The position numbers were made by a program, and so were the translations under genes. Below, piece after piece: positions 43,424 through 52,030 of a stretch of 64,000 nucleotides of DNA; within the stretch, counting starts at the first letter, position 1, and every line of letters begins with the position of its first letter. Below the pieces are notes generated by a model, which saw only the letters and a program-made list of their open reading frames with translations, was not told the origin of the DNA and did no database searches. Source of the stretch: an uncultured Ruminococcus sp. (GTDB lineage: Bacteria > Bacillota > Clostridia > Oscillospirales > Acutalibacteraceae); the NCBI GenBank assembly GCA_902776375.1, contig CACYPV010000001.1, forward strand, positions 1-64,000. Direction: 5' to 3'.

Positions 43424-45091
43424 ATGGATGGGTTAGCTATTGTTCTTAAGGTTATAATGGCGCTCGGCGGTCTCGGCTTGTTTTTGATAGGTATGAAAAA
43501 CATGGGCGAAGGCCTTGAGCTTGCCGCAGGTAACAAACTGAGAGTGCTGCTGCAAAAGATCACAAGCAACAGATTTATCGCAATGCTGGTCGGCACGCTT
43601 GTAACTGCCGTGATTCAAAGCTCCTCCGCTACCGACGCGATGGTGGTAGGTTTTGCGAATGCGGGCTTGATGGAGCTGGGACAGGCGATAGGAATTCTGT
43701 TCGGCGCCAAGATCGGTACCACGGTGACCTCGCTGTTGATGGCTATCGACATCAAGGCGTTCGTGCCTATATTTATATTCTTGGGCGCGGTCATCATCAC
43801 TTTTTCGCGCAAAAACAACATCAAATACTACGGTCAGATCTTAGCGGGCTTCGGCATGCTGTTCCTGGGTCTTTCGCTGATGAGCGAAAACCTGAAGTGG
43901 ATGGGCGAAAGCGAGGCTTTCAGAAGCCTTACCGACAACCTTTCGTTCCCGCTTATCGGAATTTTGGTCGGTATCGTTTTCACCGGCATCATCCAAAGCT
44001 CCTCGGCTTCGGTCGGTATTATGATGGCGCTTGCCATGGCGGGCGTTGTTACAAATCTTGACCAGGCGGTCTACGTTATCTACGGCTTCAACGTGGGCGC
44101 GTGCTCGGCGGCGCTGCTGTCGTCTATGGGCGCGAACCGCACCTCAAAGCAGATCGCGCTGGCAAACTTCCTCATCAGCGCTATCGGCGCTCTTATAATG
44201 ACGTTTGTCACGATATTCCTGCCGTTCACATCGTTTATCGAATATGTTCTGCCCGCGTCCAATTTCGGTTTGGCGTCGCAGATCTCCGCTACGCACATCA
44301 TCTTCAATATCGCGATAACCGTGATATTGCTGCCGTTCGCGGGCTTGATAGAAAAGCTCACAAGGCTGCTTCTGCCCGACACGGAAGAAAAGAGAGAAAA
44401 GATGGAGACCGTGTACCTGGATACCCGTATCCTTACCACGCCTCCTATGGCGGTACTGCAGGTCGAAAACGAGTGCAAGCGTTTGGGTGAGCTGGCAAGC
44501 AAAAACTACCATTACGCGATGCAGGCGTTCTTTGAGGGCGACGCTCGCCTTATTGAAAAGGTCGAGAAGAACGAGAAGGTCATCGACTTCCTCACGCATG
44601 AGATCACAAGGTATATAGTAAAGATCAACGGTCTTGATATCGTCGACGCCGACCGAAAGACGATGGGCGTTATGTACTCGGCGATACAGGATCTGGAAAG
44701 GATCGGCGACCACGCCGAAAACATAACCGAGCACGCCAAGGAAATGATGGCGAACAAGGTCAAATTTACCGACGACGCTATGGCGGAGCTGCATCATCTG
44801 GATGAGATGGTGTCTAAGCTGCTCAAAGACGGTCTTACGCTGTTCAACGCTCAGAGTGTTGACTTCGACGTAGCCAAGGAGGTCATCGAGACCGAAAGCT
44901 CGCTCGACAGCCATGTCAAGATCTATAAATTCAACCACATCAACCGTATGAACAATGGTGTGTGCAGCGCCGAAAACGGAACTATTTATCTTGATATGCT
45001 CACGATACTCGAGAGAGTGGGCGATCACGCGAACAACGTAGCTTTCTCCATCCCGAGAAACAAGCTCGGTTCAATCGCTAAGAGAGTTTGA
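43424..45091 (+). CDS. Na/Pi cotransporter family protein with PhoU-like domain
   Basis: 555 residues. Two repeats of the NptA transport motif: VIQSSSATDAMVVGFANAG and GIIQSSSASVGIMMALAMAG, within 8-9 helices, followed by a cytoplasmic PhoU-like helical domain (residues ~340-550, DLERIGDHAENITEHA and ILERVGDHANNVAFS). Imports phosphate with sodium or exports it; the PhoU end probably regulates. Start 43424 is chosen over ATG 43415 on spacing from AGGATGGG; uncertain by three codons. Confidence 0.92.
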   Translation: MDGLAIVLKVIMALGGLGLFLIGMKNMGEGLELAAGNKLRVLLQKITSNRFIAMLVGTLVTAVIQSSSATDAMVVGFANAGLMELGQAIGILFGAKIGTTVTSLLMAIDIKAFVPIFIFLGAVIITFSRKNNIKYYGQILAGFGMLFLGLSLMSENLKWMGESEAFRSLTDNLSFPLIGILVGIVFTGIIQSSSASVGIMMALAMAGVVTNLDQAVYVIYGFNVGACSAALLSSMGANRTSKQIALANFLISAIGALIMTFVTIFLPFTSFIEYVLPASNFGLASQISATHIIFNIAITVILLPFAGLIEKLTRLLLPDTEEKREKMETVYLDTRILTTPPMAVLQVENECKRLGELASKNYHYAMQAFFEGDARLIEKVEKNEKVIDFLTHEITRYIVKINGLDIVDADRKTMGVMYSAIQDLERIGDHAENITEHAKEMMANKVKFTDDAMAELHHLDEMVSKLLKDGLTLFNAQSVDFDVAKEVIETESSLDSHVKIYKFNHINRMNNGVCSAENGTIYLDMLTILERVGDHANNVAFSIPRNKLGSIAKRV

Positions 45092-45123
45092 GCAACACAA
45101 TCAATATGAAAAATAGGAAGAGT

Positions 45124-46131
45124 ATGAAAAGTATGAAAAACATCGGATACAGGGTATTGCCCCTGTTGCTGGCGATCATAACCGGCGCGGCTCTTTTGAG
45201 CGCGTGCGGCACAGACGGCGAAAAAACCAAAAGTGAAGCGGTCAACCGCGTTTATCCCGAGGGCGAAGGAAAGTATTACGACGGCGTTTCCGCCGCCGAT
45301 ATCAGCGCCGGAACTACCGTTGCCGAATCTACCGCACAGCAGGAAACCACTACTAAAAAAGCAAAAACTCAGGAAACCACCGCGCCCAAGACCACAAAAC
45401 CCAAGACTACGCAACCGGCTGCTGTGCAGCCTACCACGATAAACGCCAACGTTCCCGACGACAACATCACCGGCGCGAACATCAATCCCAACATCGGCGC
45501 TATCCAAGGCAGGATGGTTGCCGAGATAGAGGCGCTCGCGGTCAAGTCGATCTCGCTGAGCGAGAGCTCGCTTAACGTCACGGTGGGAGAGACCAAGAAG
45601 CTGGAGATCCGCTTTGATCCCGTTGACGCGGCGATCAAGACCTGCTCGCTGGGCACGACAAACGGCAACGCCAAGGCGACTGTTTCCGGCAAGACCGTCA
45701 CCGTTACGGGTGTGAACGCCGGCACCTGCTCGCTTATCGTGACCTCGCACAACGGACATAAGGCTACCTGCCAAATAACCGTGAAGCGCGCCGATATCGA
45801 GATAACCGACGATACCGTGCTGCCTCACACTGAGCTGTGCAACGCCGAAAACGCGGCGCGTTGGGCTGAGGCTGTGGCGGCTAAGCTCGAAAGCAACGGC
45901 ATGACCCGCAACACAAGCCTGCGCGGCGGCGGTATCTCCGTCAGAACAGACACTAACAAGAGCGATATGTCCTACAACGCGGCTCAACAATTGTTTGTTG
46001 AACAGGCTGAGACCGGCGTTTCCGGCGAGATCGGCGGAGCGTGGGATCAGTACACCTTCAACTGCGCGGCAGAATCTGTCGACGGCGGAGAATTTGCCAT
46101 CGTCATCACTGTTGTTCGCAACGGCGAATAA
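45124..46131 (+). CDS. Lipoprotein with a bacterial Ig-like (Big_2) domain
   Basis: 335 residues. Signal peptide with lipobox LLSAC, a Thr/Lys/Pro-rich linker (TTKKAKTQETTAPKTTKPK) to about 115, a Big_2 domain at about 145-235 (KSISLSESSLNVTVGETKKL ... VNAGTCSLIVTSHNG) and a C-terminal ~100-residue domain of unknown fold. Exposed on the surface; probably an adhesion or wall-spanning protein. Start uncertain (45124 or 45133): AGGAAG is three or twelve bases away. It begins 32 bases after the phosphate transporter. Confidence 0.82.
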   Translation: MKSMKNIGYRVLPLLLAIITGAALLSACGTDGEKTKSEAVNRVYPEGEGKYYDGVSAADISAGTTVAESTAQQETTTKKAKTQETTAPKTTKPKTTQPAAVQPTTINANVPDDNITGANINPNIGAIQGRMVAEIEALAVKSISLSESSLNVTVGETKKLEIRFDPVDAAIKTCSLGTTNGNAKATVSGKTVTVTGVNAGTCSLIVTSHNGHKATCQITVKRADIEITDDTVLPHTELCNAENAARWAEAVAAKLESNGMTRNTSLRGGGISVRTDTNKSDMSYNAAQQLFVEQAETGVSGEIGGAWDQYTFNCAAESVDGGEFAIVITVVRNGE

Positions 46132-46161
46132 CGGTATCTTTCAACGGAAAGGCTAATTGCA

Positions 46162-47091
46162 ATGATATATAACAATGTTTTGGAAGCGATAGGGCAGACC
46201 CCGCTTATCAGGCTGAACCGTATGCCCGAAAAGGACAGCGCCGAGATACTGGTAAAATTCGAGGCGCTGAACGTGGGGGGCTCTATCAAGACCCGCACCG
46301 CTCTTAATATGATACTTCAGGCTGAGCGCGAGGGACTTATAAACAAGGACAGCATCATCGTTGAGCCTACAAGCGGCAATCAGGGCATAGGCCTTGCGCT
46401 TGTGGGCGCGGTAAGAGGCTACCGAACGATAATCATCATGCCCGACTCGGTCAGCGAGGAACGCAGAAAGCTCGTCCGCCACTACGGCGCCGAGGTAAAG
46501 CTCATCCACGACGCGGGCGACATAGGCGCTTGCATCGACGAATGTCTTAAAACCGCTTTGAAAATGCGCGACAGGGACAAAAGAGTTTTCGTGCCTCAGC
46601 AGTTTGAGAACATCAATAACGTCATGGCGCACAAAAAGTACACCGCGCTCGAGATCATGCAGCAGTGCGCGGGTCCTATAGACGGCTTCTGTTCCGGGAT
46701 CGGCACGGGCGGCACCATTACGGGCATCGGCGAGGTGCTCAAGGCGCAGTATCCCGACATCGAGATTTGGGCGGTAGAGCCCGAAAACGCGGCGATACTC
46801 GCGGGCGGCACCATCGGCACGCATTTGCAGATGGGCATAGGCGACGGCATTATTCCGGACATCCTGAACAGGGATATCTATGACGAGATCTACGTCGTTA
46901 CCGACGAGGAAGCGCTCACCACCGCAAAGCGTCTGGCGCGCGAGGAAGGGCTTATGTGCGGCATTTCCGCCGGCACCAATGTAGCCGCCGCGCTAAAGCT
47001 GGCAAAGAAGCTGGGCAAGGGAAAAACGGTCGTCACCGTGCTCCCCGACACGGCAGAAAGGTACTTCTCTACGCCGTTATTTGAAGAATAA
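46162..47091 (+). CDS. cysK: Cysteine synthase family PLP enzyme
   Basis: 309 residues. PLP lysine in VGGSIKTR (usual PGGSxKDR), substrate loop VEPTSGNQGIG (usual TSGNTG), PLP phosphate loop GTGGTITGIGE, and the GISAGTN end. Makes cysteine from O-acetylserine and sulfide, or a related beta-replacement. The T-to-Q change in the asparagine loop and TR in place of DR leave room for a different beta-substituted alanine product; family-level call firm, product less so. Confidence 0.88.
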   Translation: MIYNNVLEAIGQTPLIRLNRMPEKDSAEILVKFEALNVGGSIKTRTALNMILQAEREGLINKDSIIVEPTSGNQGIGLALVGAVRGYRTIIIMPDSVSEERRKLVRHYGAEVKLIHDAGDIGACIDECLKTALKMRDRDKRVFVPQQFENINNVMAHKKYTALEIMQQCAGPIDGFCSGIGTGGTITGIGEVLKAQYPDIEIWAVEPENAAILAGGTIGTHLQMGIGDGIIPDILNRDIYDEIYVVTDEEALTTAKRLAREEGLMCGISAGTNVAAALKLAKKLGKGKTVVTVLPDTAERYFSTPLFEE

Positions 47092-47188
47092 CGGCTGATT
47101 GTCATCGGCGATACGCACGGAATTCACCCCTGATGACAAACATATTTGGCGAATTGCAATCAATTTGTTTACAAAATGATTAAAATCC

Positions 47189-47217
47189 TTGATTTTATGC
47201 GGATTTAGTGCTATTCT
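47189..47217 (+). promoter_or_regulatory. Sigma-A promoter of the 47248 ORF / sortase
   Basis: TTGATT (47189-47194), 17-base spacer, TATTCT (47212-47217). Confidence 0.6.
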
Positions 47218-47247
47218 ATATCCTGCTGAAACAAGGAGATGTTTTAA

Positions 47248-47343
47248 ATGAATAGTATTAAGACAAAGGTTATTAGTATTTCCATTGCGGTCGTCATGCT
47301 TTTGAGCATGGCTGCGCTGAGTATTACAGCCGTCAACATCTAG
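47248..47343 (+). CDS. 31-residue signal-peptide-like ORF
   Basis: ATG 47248 with AAGGAGATG eight bases upstream; the frame encodes MNSIKTK followed by a hydrophobic VISISIAVVMLLSMAALSITA and ends at TAG two residues later. It looks like an export signal with no mature protein. Either a tiny membrane peptide, a leader for the sortase transcript, or the remains of a truncated surface gene. The sortase starts 33 bases later. Confidence 0.55.
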   Translation: MNSIKTKVISISIAVVMLLSMAALSITAVNI

Positions 47344-47376
47344 ATTGCCTCCGGAAAACACGTTTAGACGAAACCG

Positions 47377-48183
47377 ATGAATAAAAGAAAAATTGTTTTT
47401 ACCGTCGTGATAACCGCACTTGTAGTGATAATTGCGGTTTGCGGCGGTATTTTGATTCATGACTGCGCAAAAACGAAAAGCGATGAAAAGAAGTATGAGG
47501 AGATAGCTTCCTCTTACGCACACGGCGCCGAGCCTACAGCGGCGACCGAGGTCACCGACGCCAGCGGCGTTCCGCTGCCGCCAAATCCCATCGATTTTGC
47601 GGGACTTTGGAAGAACGAGAACGACGAGATATACTCCTGGCTCACCGTGCCCAACACCAATGTGGATTATCCCGTGCTGCGCAGCCGCACCGACGATAAC
47701 TTTTATATCGACCACGGCGTGGACAAGCAGTACAGCGCTTCGGGCGCTATCTACTCGCAATACTGCAACAGCAAGGATTATTCCGACAGGGTAACGGTGC
47801 TTTACGGTCACAATATGCGCGCCGGCACCATGTTCGCTACCCTGCACAGGTTTGAGGACGCTGACTTTTTTGACAAGAACAAGACAATGACTGTGTACAC
47901 GCCCTACAAAAAGCTCGATTACGAGATCGTATCCGCGTTCGTGTATGACGACAGCCATATCATGAATTCATTCGATTTCAACAAGGACGAGGTCTACAAG
48001 AGCTTCCTTGACAATGTGCTTGATCCGCGATCGCTCCAAAGCAACGTGCGCAAGGGCGCGAAGCTCGACACAAGCGACAGGATACTTATTTTGAGCACCT
48101 GCTTGAACTACGGCGAAGGACGCTATCTTGTCGTGGGAAAGCTGACGGGAGAAACAGATCTGCAGCCCCCTGCGGTGCAATAA
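47377..48183 (+). CDS. srtB: Class B sortase
   Basis: 268 residues: N-terminal membrane helix (6-28), linker, then the sortase barrel. Catalytic triad visible: H145 in LYGHNM, C242 in LILSTCLNYGEGRY and R249. The order and the LWKNENDEIYSWLTVPNTNVDYPVL segment are class B. Cleaves a sorting motif and links the protein to peptidoglycan or forms pilus-like polymers. The gene 150 bases downstream encodes a SPKTG-bearing protein, its likely substrate. No strong RBS is seen. Confidence 0.94.
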   Translation: MNKRKIVFTVVITALVVIIAVCGGILIHDCAKTKSDEKKYEEIASSYAHGAEPTAATEVTDASGVPLPPNPIDFAGLWKNENDEIYSWLTVPNTNVDYPVLRSRTDDNFYIDHGVDKQYSASGAIYSQYCNSKDYSDRVTVLYGHNMRAGTMFATLHRFEDADFFDKNKTMTVYTPYKKLDYEIVSAFVYDDSHIMNSFDFNKDEVYKSFLDNVLDPRSLQSNVRKGAKLDTSDRILILSTCLNYGEGRYLVVGKLTGETDLQPPAVQ

Positions 48184-48237
48184 TATTTCCGTGCAGATTT
48201 ACCAATGCATTGTATGAATTTTTGTACAATTAGTTTG

Positions 48238-48266
48238 TTTACATTTCTATTATCCTGTGGTAAAAT
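48238..48266 (+). promoter_or_regulatory. Sigma-A promoter of the SPKTG surface protein
   Basis: TTTACA (48238-48243), 17-base spacer, TAAAAT (48261-48266). Confidence 0.65.
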
Positions 48267-48333
48267 ATTATTGTGCATTAGTTTATTATTGCAAGAAAAG
48301 GTAATTTATACATAAATAAGGAGGATTACCATT

Positions 48334-48852
48334 ATGAAAAAGGTATTTGCGATCGCTATCGCTGCGGTATTGTTAATCGCGGTTTCTGTTTTACCTGCGT
48401 TTGCATCGGTTGACAGCCCCGGCGCAACAAAGGCTAACTATGTTATCCACATTATCGACAACGACGGCGGTCATGCTGTTAAAGAATATAAGACCGATGT
48501 TGACGAAGGCGGCAAGCAGACAGTCGTTATCACCGGTATTCCCGACGAGGGTTATGAGTTCTCAAAGTGGGAGATCACCGGCGATTATGTGCCCCAGGGC
48601 GATTTGACCGACCCCACCCTTGAGCTTATCATTTCAAGTGATATTTCGGCTAAGCCCGTGTTTGTAAAGACTCAGCCCGGCACCGATTCAACCACAGCCA
48701 CAAAATCCGAAGAGCCTAAGAATATCGATTACGGCAACAAGTCGCCGAAGACCGGTTCTTCCGACGGCGCTGTTGTTGCGATCCTTATCGTAGCTGTTCT
48801 TGCGCTCGGCGCGGTTGTAATTGTTGCTAAACGTCGTTCCACAGATAAATAA
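48334..48852 (+). CDS. Sortase-anchored surface protein (SPKTG)
   Basis: 172 residues. Signal peptide (residues 1-25, ending FASVDS), an InlB-type beta-repeat (NYVIHIIDNDGGHAVKEYKT ... PDEGYEFSKWEITGDYV, about 35-110), a Thr-rich spacer, then sorting signal S137-P-K-T-G141, hydrophobic helix and a KRR tail. SPxTG-type signals are used by class B sortases in Clostridia. Strong RBS AAGGAGG. Small size suggests a major wall protein or pilin-like subunit. Confidence 0.9.
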   Translation: MKKVFAIAIAAVLLIAVSVLPAFASVDSPGATKANYVIHIIDNDGGHAVKEYKTDVDEGGKQTVVITGIPDEGYEFSKWEITGDYVPQGDLTDPTLELIISSDISAKPVFVKTQPGTDSTTATKSEEPKNIDYGNKSPKTGSSDGAVVAILIVAVLALGAVVIVAKRRSTDK

Positions 48853-48868
48853 ATTCGATTGTTTTTGG

Positions 48869-48900
48869 GAGAGGGATGGCATATGCTGTCCCTCTCTTTT
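48869..48900 (+). terminator. Rho-independent terminator of the surface-protein gene
   Basis: GAGAGGGA / TCCCTCTC stem followed by TTTT. Confidence 0.85.
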
Positions 48901-48927
48901 GTGCGCAAAAAAAGGAGGTGAAGTGAT

Positions 48928-50142
48928 ATGGCAAATGAATATGATGTTTTGAAAAAAGAGTTGGAAGAAAACAAGGCTCATGACGAGGAGATGAAGAATC
49001 AGGCGGAAAAGAAAGCCGAAGACTCATCTGAGAGCAAGCATCGGCATCATCACCACCATCACCACCATCATCACAGCGGCAAAAAAGGCAAGCGCCGCCG
49101 CCATCACCGCCACCACCGCCGTCACCGCAATAAAAAAAGAGCGCGCAGGGTATTGCTGTATATAGGCATCCTGTTTTTGCTCGCGGTCGCGGTTGTTGTA
49201 GGATCGTTATTCGCTATGCGCAAGGAAGGCGAGTTTTCTATGGTCGCCAAGGATTACAATATCACGGCGCCCGAGAACCTGAACGTCAACCTGGACGACA
49301 AAGGCGATTACGTTACCTATAACGGCGAGCGGTATAAGTATAATAACGACATAATCAACATCCTGTTCCTTGGTATCGACAAGAAAAACAGCAGCGATCA
49401 AAGCAAGCAGATAGGTGAGAACCGACAGTCGGACGTTATCACCCTTTGCTCGATCAACAAAAGCGAGAAGAAGATAGTTATATTCAACGTTCCGCGCGAT
49501 ATCATAACCGATATAAGCGTTTTCTCGCCGGGCGGAGAATATGTCGGCAGGGAAAAAATGCAGATAGCATTAGCTTACGCTTATGGCGACGGCAAGGCAA
49601 AAAGCTGCCTGAACTCGATCGACGCGGTGTCGAGGCTGTTCTATAACCTGCCGGTCAAGACTTATTTTTCGATGAACCTTGACGGCGTTGCTCCGATCAA
49701 CGACAGCGTAGGCGGTGTTGATGTAAAAAGCCCCGAGACTATCGGCGAATTCGTCGAGGGCGAACAGTATCATCTCATGGGCGCTCAGGCGAGCGACTTT
49801 ATTCAGCTAAGAAGCAAAGAGACCGCCGACGCCAACCTTAAGCGTAACGAGCGTCAAAGGGTGTATATGAACGCCTTCCTGACCAGGTTTATGCAAAAGA
49901 CCAAGAGCGATATTTCGGTTCCTATTGACCTTTTCAACGCCAGCAAGCCTTATTCCTGCACTAACCTCAATGCGGACAAAATCACGTATCTGGCTACGGA
50001 ATTCATATTTAACCGAAGCATGAAATTCCAGTACGAGACCGTTCCGGTCGACGTTAAGCAGACGGGAGACCGCGCGGAAAACTATGTCAAAGAAAAGGAA
50101 TTCTACGAAAAATTCCTGAGCGCATTTTATACAAAAGTATAA
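48928..50142 (+). CDS. LCP-family protein with natural deca-histidine cytoplasmic tail
   Basis: 404 residues. N-terminal ~37 residues acidic and coiled-coil-like, then H38-R39-H40-49 (ten consecutive His), a second basic His/Arg segment (RRRHHRHHRRHRNKK, about 57-71), one membrane helix (76-97), then the LCP domain: INILFLGIDKKN, RQSDVITLCSINKSEKKIVIFNVPRDIITDI and the LKRNERQRVYMNAFL end. RBS GGAGG. Would attach glycan polymers to peptidoglycan; the cytoplasmic His/Arg tail may bind metal, nucleic acid or lipid phosphate. Lies next to the sortase set. Confidence 0.93.
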   Translation: MANEYDVLKKELEENKAHDEEMKNQAEKKAEDSSESKHRHHHHHHHHHHSGKKGKRRRHHRHHRRHRNKKRARRVLLYIGILFLLAVAVVVGSLFAMRKEGEFSMVAKDYNITAPENLNVNLDDKGDYVTYNGERYKYNNDIINILFLGIDKKNSSDQSKQIGENRQSDVITLCSINKSEKKIVIFNVPRDIITDISVFSPGGEYVGREKMQIALAYAYGDGKAKSCLNSIDAVSRLFYNLPVKTYFSMNLDGVAPINDSVGGVDVKSPETIGEFVEGEQYHLMGAQASDFIQLRSKETADANLKRNERQRVYMNAFLTRFMQKTKSDISVPIDLFNASKPYSCTNLNADKITYLATEFIFNRSMKFQYETVPVDVKQTGDRAENYVKEKEFYEKFLSAFYTKV

Positions 50143-50151
50143 TAATATGAT

Positions 50152-50184
50152 AAAAGGGGCGTATTTTGCCCCTTTTTCTTTTTT
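50152..50184 (+). terminator. Rho-independent terminator of the LCP gene
   Basis: AAAAGGGGC / GCCCCTTTT stem followed by TCTTTTTT. Confidence 0.9.
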
Positions 50185-50189
50185 ATCGG

Positions 50190-50218
50190 TTGAAATATTC
50201 ATTTTAAGGTGATATAAT
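50190..50218 (+). promoter_or_regulatory. Sigma-A promoter of ilvD
   Basis: TTGAAA (50190-50195), 17-base spacer, TATAAT (50213-50218), start codon 34 bases on. The short leader leaves no room for a T-box or attenuator. Confidence 0.8.
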
Positions 50219-50251
50219 ATATTGGAAAAAAACCGAAAGGATTGGTAATAC

Positions 50252-51910
50252 ATGAAAAGTGATGCAGTAAGAACCCCTGTTAAATGCGCGCCGCAGCGCT
50301 CGCTGTTCCGCGCTCTCGGCATGACCGAGGAAGAGCTTCAAAAGCCGCTTATCGGCATTGTCAGCTCATATAACGAGATCGTGCCCGGACATATGAATAT
50401 CGACAAAATCGTTAACGCTGTTAAAACCGGCGTAGCTATGGCGGGCGGCAACCCGATAGTTTTCCCCGCTATCGCGGTCTGCGACGGTATAGCGATGGGG
50501 CACACCGGCATGAAGTATTCGCTTGTCACCCGCGATCTTATCGCCGATTCCACCGAGGCTATGGCTATAGCGCACGCGTTTGACGCGCTGGTCATGGTGC
50601 CCAACTGCGACAAAAACGTTCCCGGTCTGCTCATGGCGGCGGCTAGGCTCAATATCCCCACCATCTTTGTAAGCGGCGGCCCCATGCTCGCGGGTCGCGT
50701 CGGCGGTGCAAAGACCAGCCTCTCCAGCATGTTTGAGGCTGTTGGCTCCTACAATTCCGGCAAGATCACCCTTGAGGAGCTCGACGAATACGAAAACAAG
50801 ACCTGCCCAAGCTGCGGTTCCTGCTCTGGTATGTATACCGCGAATTCCATGAACTGCCTCACCGAGGTGCTCGGCATGGGTCTGCGCGGCAACGGCACTA
50901 TCCCCGCGCCGTACTCCGAGCGCATCCAGCTTGCGAAGCACGCCGGTATGAAGATAATGGAGCTGCTTGAAAAGGACATCAAGCCGCGCGACATCATGAC
51001 CGAGGACGCGTTCCGCAACGCGCTCACCATGGATATGGCTCTCGGCTGCTCCACCAACTCGATGCTCCACCTGCCCGCTATCGCGCACGAGTGCGGCATC
51101 GACCTCAACCTTGACATAGCCAACGAGATCTCCGCCAAGACTCCCAACCTCTGCCATCTTGCTCCCGCAGGCAGGACTTACATGGAGGATCTCAACGAGG
51201 CTGGCGGTATCTACGCTGTTATGAACGAGATCAACAAGCTCGGCCTGCTCAACACCGACCTCATCACCTGCACCGGCAAGACCATCGCCGAGAATATCGC
51301 GGGTGTTATCAATAAGAACCCCGACGTTATCCGTCCCGCCGAAATGCCTTACAGCCCCACCGGCGGTATCGCCGTGCTGCGCGGCAACCTCGCACCCGAC
51401 AGCGGCGTTGTAAAGCGTTCCGCGGTCGCTCCCGAAATGCTCAAGCACTCGGGTCCCGCTAAGGTGTTCGACTGTGAGGAGGACGCTATGCAGGCAATCA
51501 ACGACGGCTTCATTGAGGAAGGCGACGTTGTTGTTATCCGCTACGAGGGTCCCAAGGGCGGCCCCGGAATGCGCGAAATGCTCAATCCGACCTCGGCTAT
51601 CATGGGACGCGGCCTTGGCAACTCCGTCGCGCTTATCACCGACGGACGTTTCTCCGGCGCTACCCGCGGCGCTTGCGTAGGTCATATCAGCCCCGAGGCG
51701 GCTGTAGGCGGCCCCATCGCGCTGGTTGAGGACGGCGATATCATCGAGATCAACATCCCCGAAAACACCATCACCCTCAACGTAAGCGACGAGGAACTGG
51801 CAAAGCGCAGAGCCGCTTGGAAGCCCAGAGAGCCGAAGATCACCACGGGCTACCTCGCTCGTTACGCAAAGCTCGTTTCGTCGGGCGCACAGGGCGCGGT
51901 TTTAAGCTGA
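50252..51910 (+). CDS. ilvD: Dihydroxy-acid dehydratase
   Basis: 552 residues, normal length. Iron-sulfur ligands in PNCDKNVPG and [17 protein letters not shown]; other marks [29 protein letters not shown], and [16 protein letters not shown]. Makes 2-oxoisovalerate and 2-oxo-3-methylvalerate for valine and isoleucine. It is separated from other ilv genes, with its own promoter and terminator. Confidence 0.98.
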   Translation: MKSDAVRTPVKCAPQRSLFRALGMTEEELQKPLIGIVSSYNEIVPGHMNIDKIVNAVKTGVAMAGGNPIVFPAIAVCDGIAMGHTGMKYSLVTRDLIADSTEAMAIAHAFDALVMVPNCDKNVPGLLMAAARLNIPTIFVSGGPMLAGRVGGAKTSLSSMFEAVGSYNSGKITLEELDEYENKTCPSCGSCSGMYTANSMNCLTEVLGMGLRGNGTIPAPYSERIQLAKHAGMKIMELLEKDIKPRDIMTEDAFRNALTMDMALGCSTNSMLHLPAIAHECGIDLNLDIANEISAKTPNLCHLAPAGRTYMEDLNEAGGIYAVMNEINKLGLLNTDLITCTGKTIAENIAGVINKNPDVIRPAEMPYSPTGGIAVLRGNLAPDSGVVKRSAVAPEMLKHSGPAKVFDCEEDAMQAINDGFIEEGDVVVIRYEGPKGGPGMREMLNPTSAIMGRGLGNSVALITDGRFSGATRGACVGHISPEAAVGGPIALVEDGDIIEINIPENTITLNVSDEELAKRRAAWKPREPKITTGYLARYAKLVSSGAQGAVLS

Positions 51911-51932
51911 TATACAATAGATTATAAATTAT

Positions 51933-51963
51933 AGGGCTTGATTTTTTTCAAGCCCTGTTTTTT
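51933..51963 (+). terminator. Rho-independent terminator of ilvD
   Basis: AGGGCTTGA / TCAAGCCCT stem followed by GTTTTTTG. Confidence 0.9.
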
Positions 51964-51966
51964 GTA

Positions 51967-51995
51967 TTGATGAAAGCGGAAAAATGGTGTACAAT
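51967..51995 (+). promoter_or_regulatory. Sigma-A promoter of the ABC exporter pair
   Basis: TTGATG (51967-51972), 17-base spacer, TACAAT (51990-51995). Confidence 0.65.
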
Positions 51996-52030
51996 AATCA
52001 TATATAAAACACCTTAAAGGATAAATCAAA

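Noticed and set aside
49036..49080. His run as a cloning-vector tag
   Set aside because: It is internal to a native gene, uses mixed CAT/CAC codons and is flanked by further His/Arg-rich native sequence.
50143..50251. T-box or leader attenuator before ilvD
   Set aside because: The space after the previous terminator is too short and has no specifier or antiterminator structure.
50366..51685. 439-residue minus-strand frame opposite ilvD
   Set aside because: Antisense shadow; no recognisable fold.
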